Positions 7,022 to 14,708 of a stretch of 15,925 bases of DNA are shown here, piece after piece (position 1 is the stretch's first letter; every line of letters starts with the position of its first letter). The notes under the pieces are model-generated. The model ran no database searches, was not told the DNA's origin, and saw nothing but the letters and a program-made list of their open reading frames with translations. Source of the DNA: SKKY01 sp964622305 (GTDB taxonomy: Bacteria; Bacillota; Peptococcia; Peptococcales; SKKY01); assembly GCA_964622305.1 (NCBI GenBank), contig CAZUPR010000031.1:1-15925 (forward strand), written 5' to 3'. Both the position numbers and the translations under genes were made by a program.

Positions 7022-8530
7022 ATGAACGAAAGAATTAGATGTAAAGCATTGGAAGGCAAAATTATGACTGCTGACCAAGCGGCAAGTTTGATTCAGGACG
7101 GTATGGTAGTAGGTACAAGCGGATTTACACCATGCGGATATCCTAAAGTGGTTCCCGAAGCACTTGCCAAACAAGCTGAAGAAGGCAGAAAAGTAGGAAT
7201 CACACTTCTGACTGGAGCTTCTGTAGGTCCAGAACTTGACGGAAGACTTACTCAAGCCGGTGTTATTAAAAAACGTGCTCCATACCAAACTAACGGAGAC
7301 ATCCAAAAAGCAATTAACGACGGTCGTGTTGAATACATTGACCAGCACTTAAGCCACTCTGCACAACAATACAGAAACAAATACTACGGCAAATTAGACG
7401 TTGCTATCGTTGAAGTTTGTGCTATCACAGAAGAAGGACATTTGGTTCCAACAACTTCAATGGGTAACAGCCCATCCTTTGTACAAGAAGCTGACATTGT
7501 TATCGTTGAAGTTAACACTGCTCAACCAGCTAAACTGGAAGGAATGCACGACGTATACATTCCAGCCAACCCACCTAACCGTCAGCCAATTCCAATTGTA
7601 AAAACTGACCAACGTATCGGAACTCCATATATCGAATGTGGCGCAGACAGAATCACTGCAGTTGTTATGAGTGATGTTACTGACAAAGTTCGCCCATTGG
7701 CTCCACTTGATGAAGAAAGTAAAAAAATGGCTGCAAACCTTATTGACTTCCTTAAAGGCGAAGTTGAAAAAGGATGCCTGCCTCCAAACTTACTTCCACT
7801 TCAATCCGGTGTTGGTAACGTTGCAAACGCTGTTCTTGCAGGACTTGCAGAATCAGATTTCGAAGGACTTCAATTCTACTCAGAAGTTATTCAAGACGCA
7901 GCATTTGACCTTATTGACTGTGGTAAATTCGTAGCAGTTTCAGGAACTTCCTTAACTCCATCAGAAACAGGACTACAAAGATTTATCGATAATATCGATT
8001 TTTACAGCCAAAAAATCCTGTTAAGACCACAGGAAATCAGTAACAACCCAGAAGTAGCTCGTCGTCTTGGCGTTATCTCCATGAACACAGCTATTGAAGT
8101 TGACATTTACGGAAACGCTAACTCAACTCACGTTATGGGTACAAGAATGATGAACGGTATTGGTGGATCAGGTGACTTCACAAGAAACGCTTCTATCTCC
8201 ATCTTCTTAACTGGCTCATGCGCTAAAAACGGAGATATCTCCGCAATCGTTCCAATGGTTTCCCACCATGACCACACTGAGCACGACGTTATGGTTATCG
8301 TAACTGAACAAGGTGTTGCAGACTTAAGAGGACTTTCACCAAGAGAAAGAGCTCAAGTTATCATCGACAAATGTGCACACCCTGACTACAAACCAATGCT
8401 TCAAGACTACTTTGACAGAGCAAAAGCTGCTACTGTAGCAAAAGGTATTGGACACACTCCACACCTTCTTGACGAAGCACTTAGCTGGCACAAACGTTTT
8501 GTTGAAACAGGATCAATGAAAGTAAAATAA
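7022..8530 (+). CDS. scpC: Acetyl-CoA hydrolase/transferase family enzyme, probable propionyl-CoA:succinate CoA-transferase
   Basis: This cytosolic class I CoA-transferase, of the Cat1/AarC/ScpC group, moves CoA between short-chain acids through a glutamyl-CoA intermediate. The 502 residues fit the family. Key elements are the glycine-rich QSGVGNVANAVLAG at 261-274, the probable catalytic glutamate E288 in FYSEVIQD, and the oxyanion/CoA loop GGSGDF at 381-386. The start at ATG 7022 has a perfect AGGAGG seven bases away; upstream in-frame TTG codons such as 6944 lack a site. It is the first gene of the methylmalonyl-CoA operon, so the best substrate pair is propionyl-CoA plus succinate, charging succinate while releasing propionate. 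Acetate could be an alternative partner, since the family is hard to split by sequence. Codon choice is strongly biased (AAC, CCA, GAC), suggesting high expression. Confidence 0.92.
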   Translation: MNERIRCKALEGKIMTADQAASLIQDGMVVGTSGFTPCGYPKVVPEALAKQAEEGRKVGITLLTGASVGPELDGRLTQAGVIKKRAPYQTNGDIQKAINDGRVEYIDQHLSHSAQQYRNKYYGKLDVAIVEVCAITEEGHLVPTTSMGNSPSFVQEADIVIVEVNTAQPAKLEGMHDVYIPANPPNRQPIPIVKTDQRIGTPYIECGADRITAVVMSDVTDKVRPLAPLDEESKKMAANLIDFLKGEVEKGCLPPNLLPLQSGVGNVANAVLAGLAESDFEGLQFYSEVIQDAAFDLIDCGKFVAVSGTSLTPSETGLQRFIDNIDFYSQKILLRPQEISNNPEVARRLGVISMNTAIEVDIYGNANSTHVMGTRMMNGIGGSGDFTRNASISIFLTGSCAKNGDISAIVPMVSHHDHTEHDVMVIVTEQGVADLRGLSPRERAQVIIDKCAHPDYKPMLQDYFDRAKAATVAKGIGHTPHLLDEALSWHKRFVETGSMKVK

Positions 8531-8554
8531 AAAAAGCAAATATAGAACTTTAAA

Positions 8555-8590
8555 TTTTAGGATGCCCTATTGAGTTAGGGCATTCTAAAA
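8555..8590 (+). other. Intergenic RNA hairpin between scpC and mcmA1
   Basis: A 15-base arm TTTTAGGATGCCCTA (8555-8569) pairs along its whole length with TAGGGCATTCTAAAA (8576-8590), with one G-U pair and a six-base loop. It lies 24 bases after the scpC stop. The sequence after it is A-rich rather than T-rich, so it is not a standard intrinsic terminator. It may stabilise or partly attenuate the transcript, or mark a processing point that sets separate levels for the transferase and the mutase. Confidence 0.75.
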
Positions 8591-8632
8591 AAAATATATA
8601 AGTTATATACAAGGAAGGAGAGTAGAAAGAAT

Positions 8633-10327
8633 ATGTTTGATAAGGCAAAAATGGAAGAAATCAAAAAAGAGGTTACTGCCTACGACGAAAAGTGGGATAA
8701 AGCAGTAGCTAAAGCAGTTGAAAAAGGCAGAAAGATCGAAAGAAGAGAAAAATTTGTTACTGGTTCCGGCGCAGAGGTGAAACAAGTATATACTCCAGCT
8801 GACATCGCTGACCTGGACTATGTAGAAGACATCGGAATGCCAGGTGAATTCCCATTTGTTCGTAACGTACAAGCTAACGGATACAGAGGAAGACTTTGGA
8901 CAATGCGTCAGTACGCTGGTTTCTCAACAGCTGAAGAATCCAACGAACGTTACAGATATCTGATTGAAAGTGGTTCAACTGGACTATCATGTGCATTTGA
9001 CCTTCCAACTCAAATCGGTTATGACTCAGATGATCCAATTGCAGAAGGTGAAGTTGGTAAAGTTGGTGTTGCTATTGACTCACTAGCTGACATGGAAATC
9101 CTTTTTGGTGGCATTGATCTTGGTAAAGTATCAACTTCAATGACAATTAACGCTCCAGCTTCAGTACTACTTGCATTCTACATTGCAGCTGCTGAAAAAA
9201 CTGGTGTTACTCCAGATCAACTAACTGGAACAATCCAAAACGACATTCTTAAAGAATATGCGGCTCGTGGTACATACATTTTCCCACCAGCTCCATCAAT
9301 GAGACTTATCACAGACATTTTTGGATTCTGTGCTGAAAATGTTCCAAAGTGGAATACAATCTCCATCTCCGGTTACCACATCCGTGAAGCTGGATCAACT
9401 GCAGCTCAAGAAGTTGCATTTACACTTGCAGATGGTATCGCTTACGTTGAAGCAGCTATCAAAACTGGTTTAGACGTAGACGCATTTGCTGGTCGTCTTT
9501 CCTTCTTCTTTAACGCACACAATGACCTGCTTGAAGAAGTAGCAAAATTCCGTGCTGCAAGAAGAATCTGGGCAAGAACAATGAGAGACAGATTTAAAGC
9601 GAAAAGCGAACGTTCCATGATGTTCCGTGTTCACACACAAACAGGTGGATCAACTCTTACTGCTCAACAACCAGACAACAACGTTGTTCGTGTAACTATC
9701 CAAACATTAGCTGCTGTTCTTGGCGGAACTAACTCACTACACACTAACTCCAAGGACGAAGCTCTTGCTCTTCCAAACGAAGCTTCCGTTCGTGTAGCTC
9801 TTAGAACTCAACAAATCGTAGCTTTTGAAAGTGGCGTTGCAGAAACTGTTGACCCACTTGCAGGATCCTACTACATTGAAGCTCTTACTAACAGAATTGA
9901 AGCAGAAGCCCTTGACTACATCCAAAAAATTGATGACATGGGTGGCGCAGTAGTTGCTGTTGAGCAAGGTTACATCCAAAGAGAAATCCAAGATTCATCC
10001 TACGAATACCAAAAAGAAGTTGAATCTGGTGAAAGAATTGTTGTAGGTGTTAACAAATTCCAAATTAAAGAAGCTCCTCCAGAAGGCTTATTGAAAATTG
10101 ACTTAAGTGTTGGAGTTAAACAAGCTCAAAAACTTGGTGAAATGAAAGCAGGCCGTGACAACAATGCTGTTCAGGCTAAGCTTGATGCACTTAAAGAAGC
10201 TGCAAAAGGATCCGCAAACTTAATGCCATACATCCTTGACGCTTCAAGAACATACTGTACTGAAGGAGAAATTTGTAACGTTCTTCGTGAAGTATTTGGT
10301 GAGTACACTCCAATTCAATCAATCTAA
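8633..10327 (+). CDS. mcmA1: Methylmalonyl-CoA mutase, large (catalytic) subunit of a split enzyme
   Basis: This is the catalytic TIM-barrel subunit of the adenosylcobalamin enzyme that interconverts succinyl-CoA and (R)-methylmalonyl-CoA by a radical rearrangement. At 564 residues it ends where fused mutases continue into the B12-binding domain, which is the separate next gene. Signature segments are RQYAGFSTAEESN at 92-104, SCAFDLPTQIGYDSDDP near 119-135, GTIQNDILKE at 199-208 and SISGYH at 244-249. By motif alignment with the Propionibacterium enzyme, Y94, R212 and H249 correspond to Y89, R207 and H244. The Tyr/Arg pair is the methylmalonyl-CoA type; isobutyryl-CoA mutases carry Phe/Gln. 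GGAAGGAG (8613-8620) is the ribosome-binding site. Codon bias is very strong. Confidence 0.95.
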   Translation: MFDKAKMEEIKKEVTAYDEKWDKAVAKAVEKGRKIERREKFVTGSGAEVKQVYTPADIADLDYVEDIGMPGEFPFVRNVQANGYRGRLWTMRQYAGFSTAEESNERYRYLIESGSTGLSCAFDLPTQIGYDSDDPIAEGEVGKVGVAIDSLADMEILFGGIDLGKVSTSMTINAPASVLLAFYIAAAEKTGVTPDQLTGTIQNDILKEYAARGTYIFPPAPSMRLITDIFGFCAENVPKWNTISISGYHIREAGSTAAQEVAFTLADGIAYVEAAIKTGLDVDAFAGRLSFFFNAHNDLLEEVAKFRAARRIWARTMRDRFKAKSERSMMFRVHTQTGGSTLTAQQPDNNVVRVTIQTLAAVLGGTNSLHTNSKDEALALPNEASVRVALRTQQIVAFESGVAETVDPLAGSYYIEALTNRIEAEALDYIQKIDDMGGAVVAVEQGYIQREIQDSSYEYQKEVESGERIVVGVNKFQIKEAPPEGLLKIDLSVGVKQAQKLGEMKAGRDNNAVQAKLDALKEAAKGSANLMPYILDASRTYCTEGEICNVLREVFGEYTPIQSI

Positions 10328-10400
10328 ACGATTCTTAAAATTAAGTTAAAATAAAATAAGTTAAAAAATTTTAAAACTAAAGACAGGAGGCTTAATTTAA

Positions 10401-10790
10401 ATGGCTAAGAAAGTACGTATATTAGTTGCAAAACCAGGTCTTGATGGACACGACCGTGGTGCGAAAGTTGTTGCTCGCGCATTCCGTGATGCAGGTTTCG
10501 AGGTTATTTATACAGGTTTAAGACAAACAGCTGAACAAATCGTTAACGCTGCAGTTCAAGAGGACGTTGACGTAGTAGCAATGAGTTTATTATCAGGTGC
10601 TCATGGTACATTGATGCCAAGAGTTATCGAAATGTTAAAGGAACAAGGCGCTGGCGACAAGCTGGTTATTGGCGGTGGCGTTATTCCTGAAGATGATATC
10701 CCAGCTCTTAAAGAAGCAGGCGTTGCAGCAGTATTTACTCCTGGAACACCATTAAAAGATATTATCGAATTCGTAAACAGCAAGTTCTAA
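10401..10790 (+). CDS. mcmA2: Methylmalonyl-CoA mutase, small B12-binding subunit
   Basis: This 129-residue protein is the cobalamin-binding Rossmann-like domain that pairs with the preceding catalytic subunit. The base-off/His-on motif D15-x-H17-x-x-G20 is present within KPGLDGHDRG, with H17 as the cobalt ligand. It is followed by the expected MSLLSGAH stretch (61-68) and a GGG turn (about 87-89) that line the cofactor's nucleotide-tail pocket. AGGAGG (10385-10390) precedes the ATG by ten bases. The 73-base AT-rich spacer after mcmA1 has no terminator. Two-gene mutases of this kind are known from archaea and some Clostridia, so the split is natural and not a frameshift: both ends are clean and each gene has its own ribosome-binding site. 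Confidence 0.95.
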   Translation: MAKKVRILVAKPGLDGHDRGAKVVARAFRDAGFEVIYTGLRQTAEQIVNAAVQEDVDVVAMSLLSGAHGTLMPRVIEMLKEQGAGDKLVIGGGVIPEDDIPALKEAGVAAVFTPGTPLKDIIEFVNSKF

Positions 10791-10827
10791 GATCTTTCTT
10801 GTAAAAACTAAAGAAGGCGGTGTGGTT

Positions 10828-11769
10828 ATGGAATTATTGGAAAAAGCCAAAGCGGGTAATAAGGCAGCAACAGCTCGTCTTATCACAATCGTAGAGGAAG
10901 GAACTCCAGAATCAACCGCAGTTTTACAAAAAATTTATCCGGAAACCGGAAGGGCCAAGTTAATCGGTATAACTGGCCCTCCGGGCGCCGGAAAAAGCAC
11001 ATTAACGGACAAGCTTGTAAAAGGCTGCCGTAAAAATGGTAAAACTGTAGGTGTTATTGCGATAGACCCTACAAGTCCCTTCACCGGTGGAGCAATCCTT
11101 GGTGACAGAATCAGAATGTCAGAATTATCTCTTGACGAAGGCGTCTTCATCAGAAGTATGGGTACAAGAGGTAGTTTGGGTGGTCTTTCCAAGGCTACAC
11201 ATAACGCTATTAAAGTTCTTGACTATGCCGGCTATGACTATATCTTTATAGAAACTGTTGGTGTAGGACAATCAGAAGTTGATATCGTTAAAACTGCTGA
11301 TACAGTTGTGGTTGTATCAGTACCAGGTCTTGGTGATGACGTTCAGGCAAGTAAGGCGGGGATTTTAGAAATTGGGGATATCTTCGTAGTTAATAAGGCA
11401 GATAGAGATGGAGCACAAAAAGTTGTTATAGAACTTTCTCAGATGTTAGATTTGAACCCTAACAAAAACAAGGGTTGGGATCCACCTGTGATAAAAACTG
11501 TAGCTTCAGATGGTACCGGTGTAGACGAGTTAGTCTCTAAGGTTAATGAGCACTATGACTATTTGATTGAAACTGAGGAAATTATCGCAAGAAGAAAAAC
11601 TAGAATTGCCAATGAAGTTATGGAAGTATTAATGAAAAATGCAGAAAACTATGTACATATGAAGCTTGAGGAAAACAATTTTACTTCCGAAAAGTTGGAT
11701 AAGATACTAAAAAGAGAACTAAACCCCTATGATGTTGTAGATGAAATTTTAGAAAAAACTTTTAAATAA
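10828..11769 (+). CDS. meaB: MeaB-type GTPase, chaperone of methylmalonyl-CoA mutase
   Basis: This G3E-family GTPase (MeaB/ArgK, MMAA in humans) gates delivery of adenosylcobalamin to the mutase and protects or repairs the enzyme. From the preferred ATG it has 313 residues: Walker A GPPGAGKST at 50-58, the switch region IDPTSPFTGGAILGDR near 79-94, ETVGVGQSE at 142-150, and base-recognition NKAD at 189-192. A helical C-terminal arm for dimerisation follows. ATG 10828 has GGCGG seven bases upstream; an in-frame GTG at 10822 would sit almost on that site. Older databases call this family 'LAO/AO transport ATPase', which is misleading. Codon use is closer to the housekeeping genes than to its operon neighbours, consistent with lower demand. 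Confidence 0.95.
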   Translation: MELLEKAKAGNKAATARLITIVEEGTPESTAVLQKIYPETGRAKLIGITGPPGAGKSTLTDKLVKGCRKNGKTVGVIAIDPTSPFTGGAILGDRIRMSELSLDEGVFIRSMGTRGSLGGLSKATHNAIKVLDYAGYDYIFIETVGVGQSEVDIVKTADTVVVVSVPGLGDDVQASKAGILEIGDIFVVNKADRDGAQKVVIELSQMLDLNPNKNKGWDPPVIKTVASDGTGVDELVSKVNEHYDYLIETEEIIARRKTRIANEVMEVLMKNAENYVHMKLEENNFTSEKLDKILKRELNPYDVVDEILEKTFK

Positions 11770-11779
11770 TTCTAAAAGC

Positions 11780-11807
11780 TTTTAATGATAGTTAATCTAT
11801 CTTAAAA
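11780..11807 (+). other. AT-rich potential hairpin between meaB and the epimerase gene
   Basis: TTTTAATGATAG (11780-11791) can pair with CTATCTTAAAA (11797-11807) as 11 pairs with one bulged T (11786) and a five-base loop. There is no U-tract after it. It is weak thermodynamically because it is mostly A-T, and may be incidental. Confidence 0.35.
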
Positions 11808-11845
11808 TAATAAAAAATATTACATTTATAAAGGAGGTTAGAATA

Positions 11846-12250
11846 ATGAATGTTATTTGCGTAGACCATATTGGTATTGCAGTAGACAACCTTGATGAAA
11901 CAGTAAAGTTTTATGAAGATACACTTGGTATCAAATGTACTGGTGTAGAGGTTGTTGAAGAGCAAAAGGTAAAAGTTGCTTTCATGCCTCTTGGCGACTG
12001 TGAACTTGAATTCCTTGAGTCAACTGCTCCAGATGGACCAATAGCCAGATTTATCGAAAAAAATGGCCAAGGTATCCAACACATTGCACTTCGTGTTGAT
12101 GACATCGAAGCCGCTTTGAAACAAATGGAAGAAAAAGGAATCAGAATGATCGACACAACTCCACGTTATGGTGCTGGTAATGCTAAAATTGCTTTCATGC
12201 ACCCAAAGGCAACTAAGGGAGTACTGCTTGAATTGTCACAAAGAATGTAA
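11846..12250 (+). CDS. mce: Methylmalonyl-CoA epimerase
   Basis: This small metal enzyme of the vicinal-oxygen-chelate (glyoxalase) fold interconverts the R and S forms of methylmalonyl-CoA, linking the R-specific mutase to the S-specific decarboxylase. The 134 residues contain two babb modules. The first starts VDHIGIAVDNLD (6-17) and the second GIQHIALRVDDI (76-87). Likely metal ligands are H8, E55, H79 and E129; the position equivalent to a Gln in the Propionibacterium enzyme appears to be Glu here, a common variant. AAGGAGG (11831-11837) lies eight bases before the ATG. Its place between the mutase module and the decarboxylase genes mirrors its place in the pathway. Confidence 0.94.
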   Translation: MNVICVDHIGIAVDNLDETVKFYEDTLGIKCTGVEVVEEQKVKVAFMPLGDCELEFLESTAPDGPIARFIEKNGQGIQHIALRVDDIEAALKQMEEKGIRMIDTTPRYGAGNAKIAFMHPKATKGVLLELSQRM

Positions 12251-12290
12251 GATTTAACTCAAATAATAAAGATTGAGGTGATTTCTAAAC

Positions 12291-13841
12291 ATGTCAACAC
12301 AGGCAAAATTAGAGAGATTAAGAAAAATGGGTGCTGAAATAGAACTTGGTGGCGGTTTGAAAGCTATCGAGAAACAGCACGAAAGAGGAAAATACACTGC
12401 AAGAGAAAGACTTAACATGTTCTTTGATGAAGGTACTTTCGTAGAGCTTGACAAATTTGTTAAGCACCGTTGTGTAAACTTTGGCATGCAAGATAAAGAA
12501 ATGCCAGGTGAAGGAGTTACAACCGGTTACGGTACTGTAGACGGACGTTTAGTTTATGCTTTTGCTCAAGACTTTACAGTTGCTGGCGGATCACTAGGTG
12601 AAATGCATGCTAAAAAAATCTGTAAAGTAATGGAACTTGCTATGCAAATGGGAGCTCCATTTGTTGGCTTAAACGACTCCGGCGGAGCTCGTATTCACGA
12701 AGCAGTTGATGCACTTTCAGGTTATGGCGATATCTTCTTCCTTAACACAAGAGCATCAGGTGTTATCCCACAAATCTCAGTAATCATGGGACCAAGTGCA
12801 GGTGGAGCAGTTTACTCACCAGCTCTTACTGACTTTATCTTCATGGTAAAAGGCACATCCCAAATGTTTATTACTGGACCAGAAGTTATCAAAACTGTAA
12901 CTGGTGAAATCGTAACAGCTGAAAAACTTGGTGGCGCAATGGCTCACAACTCAGTGAGTGGTGTTGCACACTTTGCTTCAGAAAACGAAGAAGCCTGTCT
13001 TGCAGAAGTAAGACAACTTCTTAGCTACATCCCAAGCAACAACCTTGAAGAAGCTCCTTTCTTTGAAGCTACTGACAGCCCAGAAAGAATGGACGAAGGT
13101 TTAAATACAATCATTCCTGACAGCTCAAACGCTCCATATGATATGATTGATATTATCAAATCTGTTGCTGACAACAATGACTTCTTTGAAGTTCAACCTC
13201 ACTATGCTAAGAACATAGTTATTGGTTACATCAGACTTAATGGCAGAAGCGTTGGCGTTATTGCTAACCAACCTAAATTTATGGCTGGCTGCTTAGACAT
13301 TAACTGTTCTGACAAAGCTTCAAGATTCATTCGTTTCTGTGACGCCTTTAATATTCCAATCCTTAACTTTGTTGACGTACCAGGCTATCTGCCAGGCGTT
13401 GGCCAAGAACACGGTGGAATTATCCGTCACGGTGCTAAATTACTATATGCTTACTCAGAAGCAACTGTTCCTAAGGTTACACTTGTAATCCGTAAGGCTT
13501 ATGGTGGTTCATACCTTGGCATGTGCTCAAAAGACCTTGGTGCTGACCAGGTAATTGCTTGGCCAACAGCTGAGATCGCTGTTATGGGTGCTGCTGGTGC
13601 TGCTAACATAATCTTCAGAAATGAGATTAAAGAAGCTAAAGATCCAGAAGCAAAACGTGCAGAACTTATTGCTTCCTACGAAGATAGATTTGCTACTCCA
13701 TATGTAGCAGCTGAAAGAGGACACGTTGACATGGTAATTGAGCCAGCTCAAACAAGACCAATGTTAATTAACTCCTTTGAAATGCTTGCAACAAAGCGCG
13801 AATCTCTTCCTGCAAAAAAACACGGCAATATTCCTCTGTAA
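12291..13841 (+). CDS. mmdA: Methylmalonyl-CoA decarboxylase alpha subunit (carboxyltransferase)
   Basis: This peripheral, cytosol-facing subunit transfers the carboxyl group of (S)-methylmalonyl-CoA to biotin on the gamma subunit, releasing propionyl-CoA. It has 516 residues, with the two crotonase-like halves of acyl-CoA carboxyltransferases. In the N-half are LNDSGGARIHE at 127-137 and MGPSAGGAVYSPALTDF at 156-172. In the C-half are PGYLPGVGQEHGGIIRHGAK at 354-373 and RKAYGGSYLGM at 391-401. The paired glycine-rich loops form the oxyanion holes. GAGGTG (12275-12280) is the ribosome-binding site. Alone, the sequence could equally be a propionyl-CoA carboxylase beta subunit. The delta, gamma and membrane beta genes after it, and the absence of a biotin carboxylase, make it the sodium-pump decarboxylase. 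Confidence 0.93.
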   Translation: MSTQAKLERLRKMGAEIELGGGLKAIEKQHERGKYTARERLNMFFDEGTFVELDKFVKHRCVNFGMQDKEMPGEGVTTGYGTVDGRLVYAFAQDFTVAGGSLGEMHAKKICKVMELAMQMGAPFVGLNDSGGARIHEAVDALSGYGDIFFLNTRASGVIPQISVIMGPSAGGAVYSPALTDFIFMVKGTSQMFITGPEVIKTVTGEIVTAEKLGGAMAHNSVSGVAHFASENEEACLAEVRQLLSYIPSNNLEEAPFFEATDSPERMDEGLNTIIPDSSNAPYDMIDIIKSVADNNDFFEVQPHYAKNIVIGYIRLNGRSVGVIANQPKFMAGCLDINCSDKASRFIRFCDAFNIPILNFVDVPGYLPGVGQEHGGIIRHGAKLLYAYSEATVPKVTLVIRKAYGGSYLGMCSKDLGADQVIAWPTAEIAVMGAAGAANIIFRNEIKEAKDPEAKRAELIASYEDRFATPYVAAERGHVDMVIEPAQTRPMLINSFEMLATKRESLPAKKHGNIPL

Positions 13842-13872
13842 GGGAAAAAATAGATTGGAGGAGAACTAAGTT

Positions 13873-14223
13873 ATGATGGGAAACTTGATGATCGGGTTAA
13901 AAGTTACTGCGATCGGATTTTCAACAGTTTTTGTAGTACTAACTATGCTAATGTTTATTATTACTGCTTTTGGAAAGTTCGTTTCAGGTCTTGAAAAAAA
14001 GCCTGAAGCTGCTCCTAAGGTTGCTGCACCTGCACCTCAGGCAGCAGCAGCGGCTCCTGCACCAAAACAAGACGATAACGAGCTTATCGCTGTTATAGCA
14101 GCTGCAGTAGCAGCCAGTGGTGACTCAACTAAAGCAGTTAGGTCAATTTCTATTGTTAATGGTACATCAGGTGCATCTTGGACTGTAGCCAGTCGTGCTG
14201 ATGCTATGGCAAGTCGTTTATAA
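13873..14223 (+). CDS. mmdD: Methylmalonyl-CoA decarboxylase delta subunit (OadG-like)
   Basis: This small membrane-anchored subunit of the biotin-dependent sodium pump holds the soluble carboxyltransferase to the membrane beta subunit. Of 116 residues, about 10-33 form one strongly hydrophobic helix. An Ala/Pro/Lys-rich flexible linker (about 43-66) follows, then a conserved C-terminal region (about 67-116) beginning DDNELIAVIAAAVAA. In relatives, this C-terminal region docks on the carboxyltransferase. GGAGGAG (13857-13863) precedes the ATG by nine bases; a second ATG directly after the first is an equally possible start. The order alpha-delta-gamma-beta is that of Veillonella mmdADECB, except that no mmdE-like gene (epsilon) lies between delta and gamma. 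Confidence 0.9.
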   Translation: MMGNLMIGLKVTAIGFSTVFVVLTMLMFIITAFGKFVSGLEKKPEAAPKVAAPAPQAAAAAPAPKQDDNELIAVIAAAVAASGDSTKAVRSISIVNGTSGASWTVASRADAMASRL

Positions 14224-14271
14224 AATAAACATCAATTATTTCAATTAATAGTTGGAAGGGGAAATTATATA

Positions 14272-14667
14272 ATGAAAAAGTTTCAAATTACAGTAAACGG
14301 AAATACTTATGAAGTAGATGTAGCAGAAGTGGGTGGTGCAGCTCCAGTAGCAGCCCCAGTTGCAAGACCAGCAGCTCCTGCACCAGCAGCAGCTCCAGCT
14401 CCAGCTCCAGCAGCAGCTCCTGCACCAGCAGCAGCTCCAGTTGCAATCGCTGAAGGCGAAACTGTAGAAGCTCCAATGCCAGGAAAAATCTTTAAGCTTG
14501 TTAAAAAGGTTGGCGACACCGTAGCTGAAGGCGATGTAGTAATGATTCTTGAAGCCATGAAAATGGAAAACGAAATTACAACTGGCGTAGCTGGTGTTGT
14601 AAAACAAATTCCTGTAACTGAAGGTCAAGCAGTTAACCCAGGAGATGTATTGTTTGTAATTGGTTAA
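14272..14667 (+). CDS. mmdC: Methylmalonyl-CoA decarboxylase gamma subunit, biotin carboxyl carrier protein
   Basis: This mobile biotin carrier shuttles carboxybiotin from the alpha subunit to the membrane beta subunit. The 131 residues have three parts: an N-terminal segment with the MKKFQITVNG opening (1-20), an Ala/Pro-rich swinging arm (about 21-60), and a biotinyl domain (about 62-131). The biotin-accepting lysine is K97 in the EAMKMEN motif, 34 residues from the C-terminus, the usual spacing. Gly and Pro of APMPGKI (67-73) mark the start of the domain fold. It needs BirA, encoded about 8 kb upstream on the same strand. GGAAGGGGA (14254-14262) precedes the ATG by nine bases. Assignment as the carrier is certain; attachment to this decarboxylase follows from position. 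Confidence 0.95.
   Translation: MKKFQITVNGNTYEVDVAEVGGAAPVAAPVARPAAPAPAAAPAPAPAAAPAPAAAPVAIAEGETVEAPMPGKIFKLVKKVGDTVAEGDVVMILEAMKMENEITTGVAGVVKQIPVTEGQAVNPGDVLFVIG
14338..14451 (+). repeat. Ala/Pro-coding low-complexity repeat inside mmdC
   Basis: Imperfect tandem GCTCCAGCA-type units encode the Ala-Pro linker of the biotin carrier (about residues 23-60). This is a protein hinge, not a mobile repeat. Such units can expand or contract by slippage, so linker length may vary between strains. Confidence 0.75.
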
Positions 14668-14708
14668 GTTTTTAACCTGATTATTTTGAGAGGGGTTGTA
14701 TTAGCACA

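Noticed and set aside
7401..7934. Two + strand frames (66 and 87 residues) inside scpC
   Set aside because: They are out-of-frame Leu/Lys-rich shadows within a complete family member.
9737..9991. - strand open frame inside mcmA1, and similar ones at 8603-8872 and 13527-13751
   Set aside because: All lie fully or largely opposite strongly supported genes. Strong codon bias there removes antisense stops, creating shadows.
10327..10401. Frameshift splitting a single fused mutase gene
   Set aside because: There is a 73-base AT-rich spacer, a separate AGGAGG and natural domain ends; split mutases are a known natural form.
14338..14451. Short tandem repeat as a CRISPR or mobile element
   Set aside because: The units are in frame, code for an Ala/Pro linker typical of biotin carriers, and have no spacers.
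14245..14628. 127-residue - strand frame rich in Trp, Cys and Ser opposite mmdC
   Set aside because: It is a mirror of the Ala/Pro repeat and the biased codons of mmdC; there is no family, no ribosome-binding site, and the composition is unnatural.
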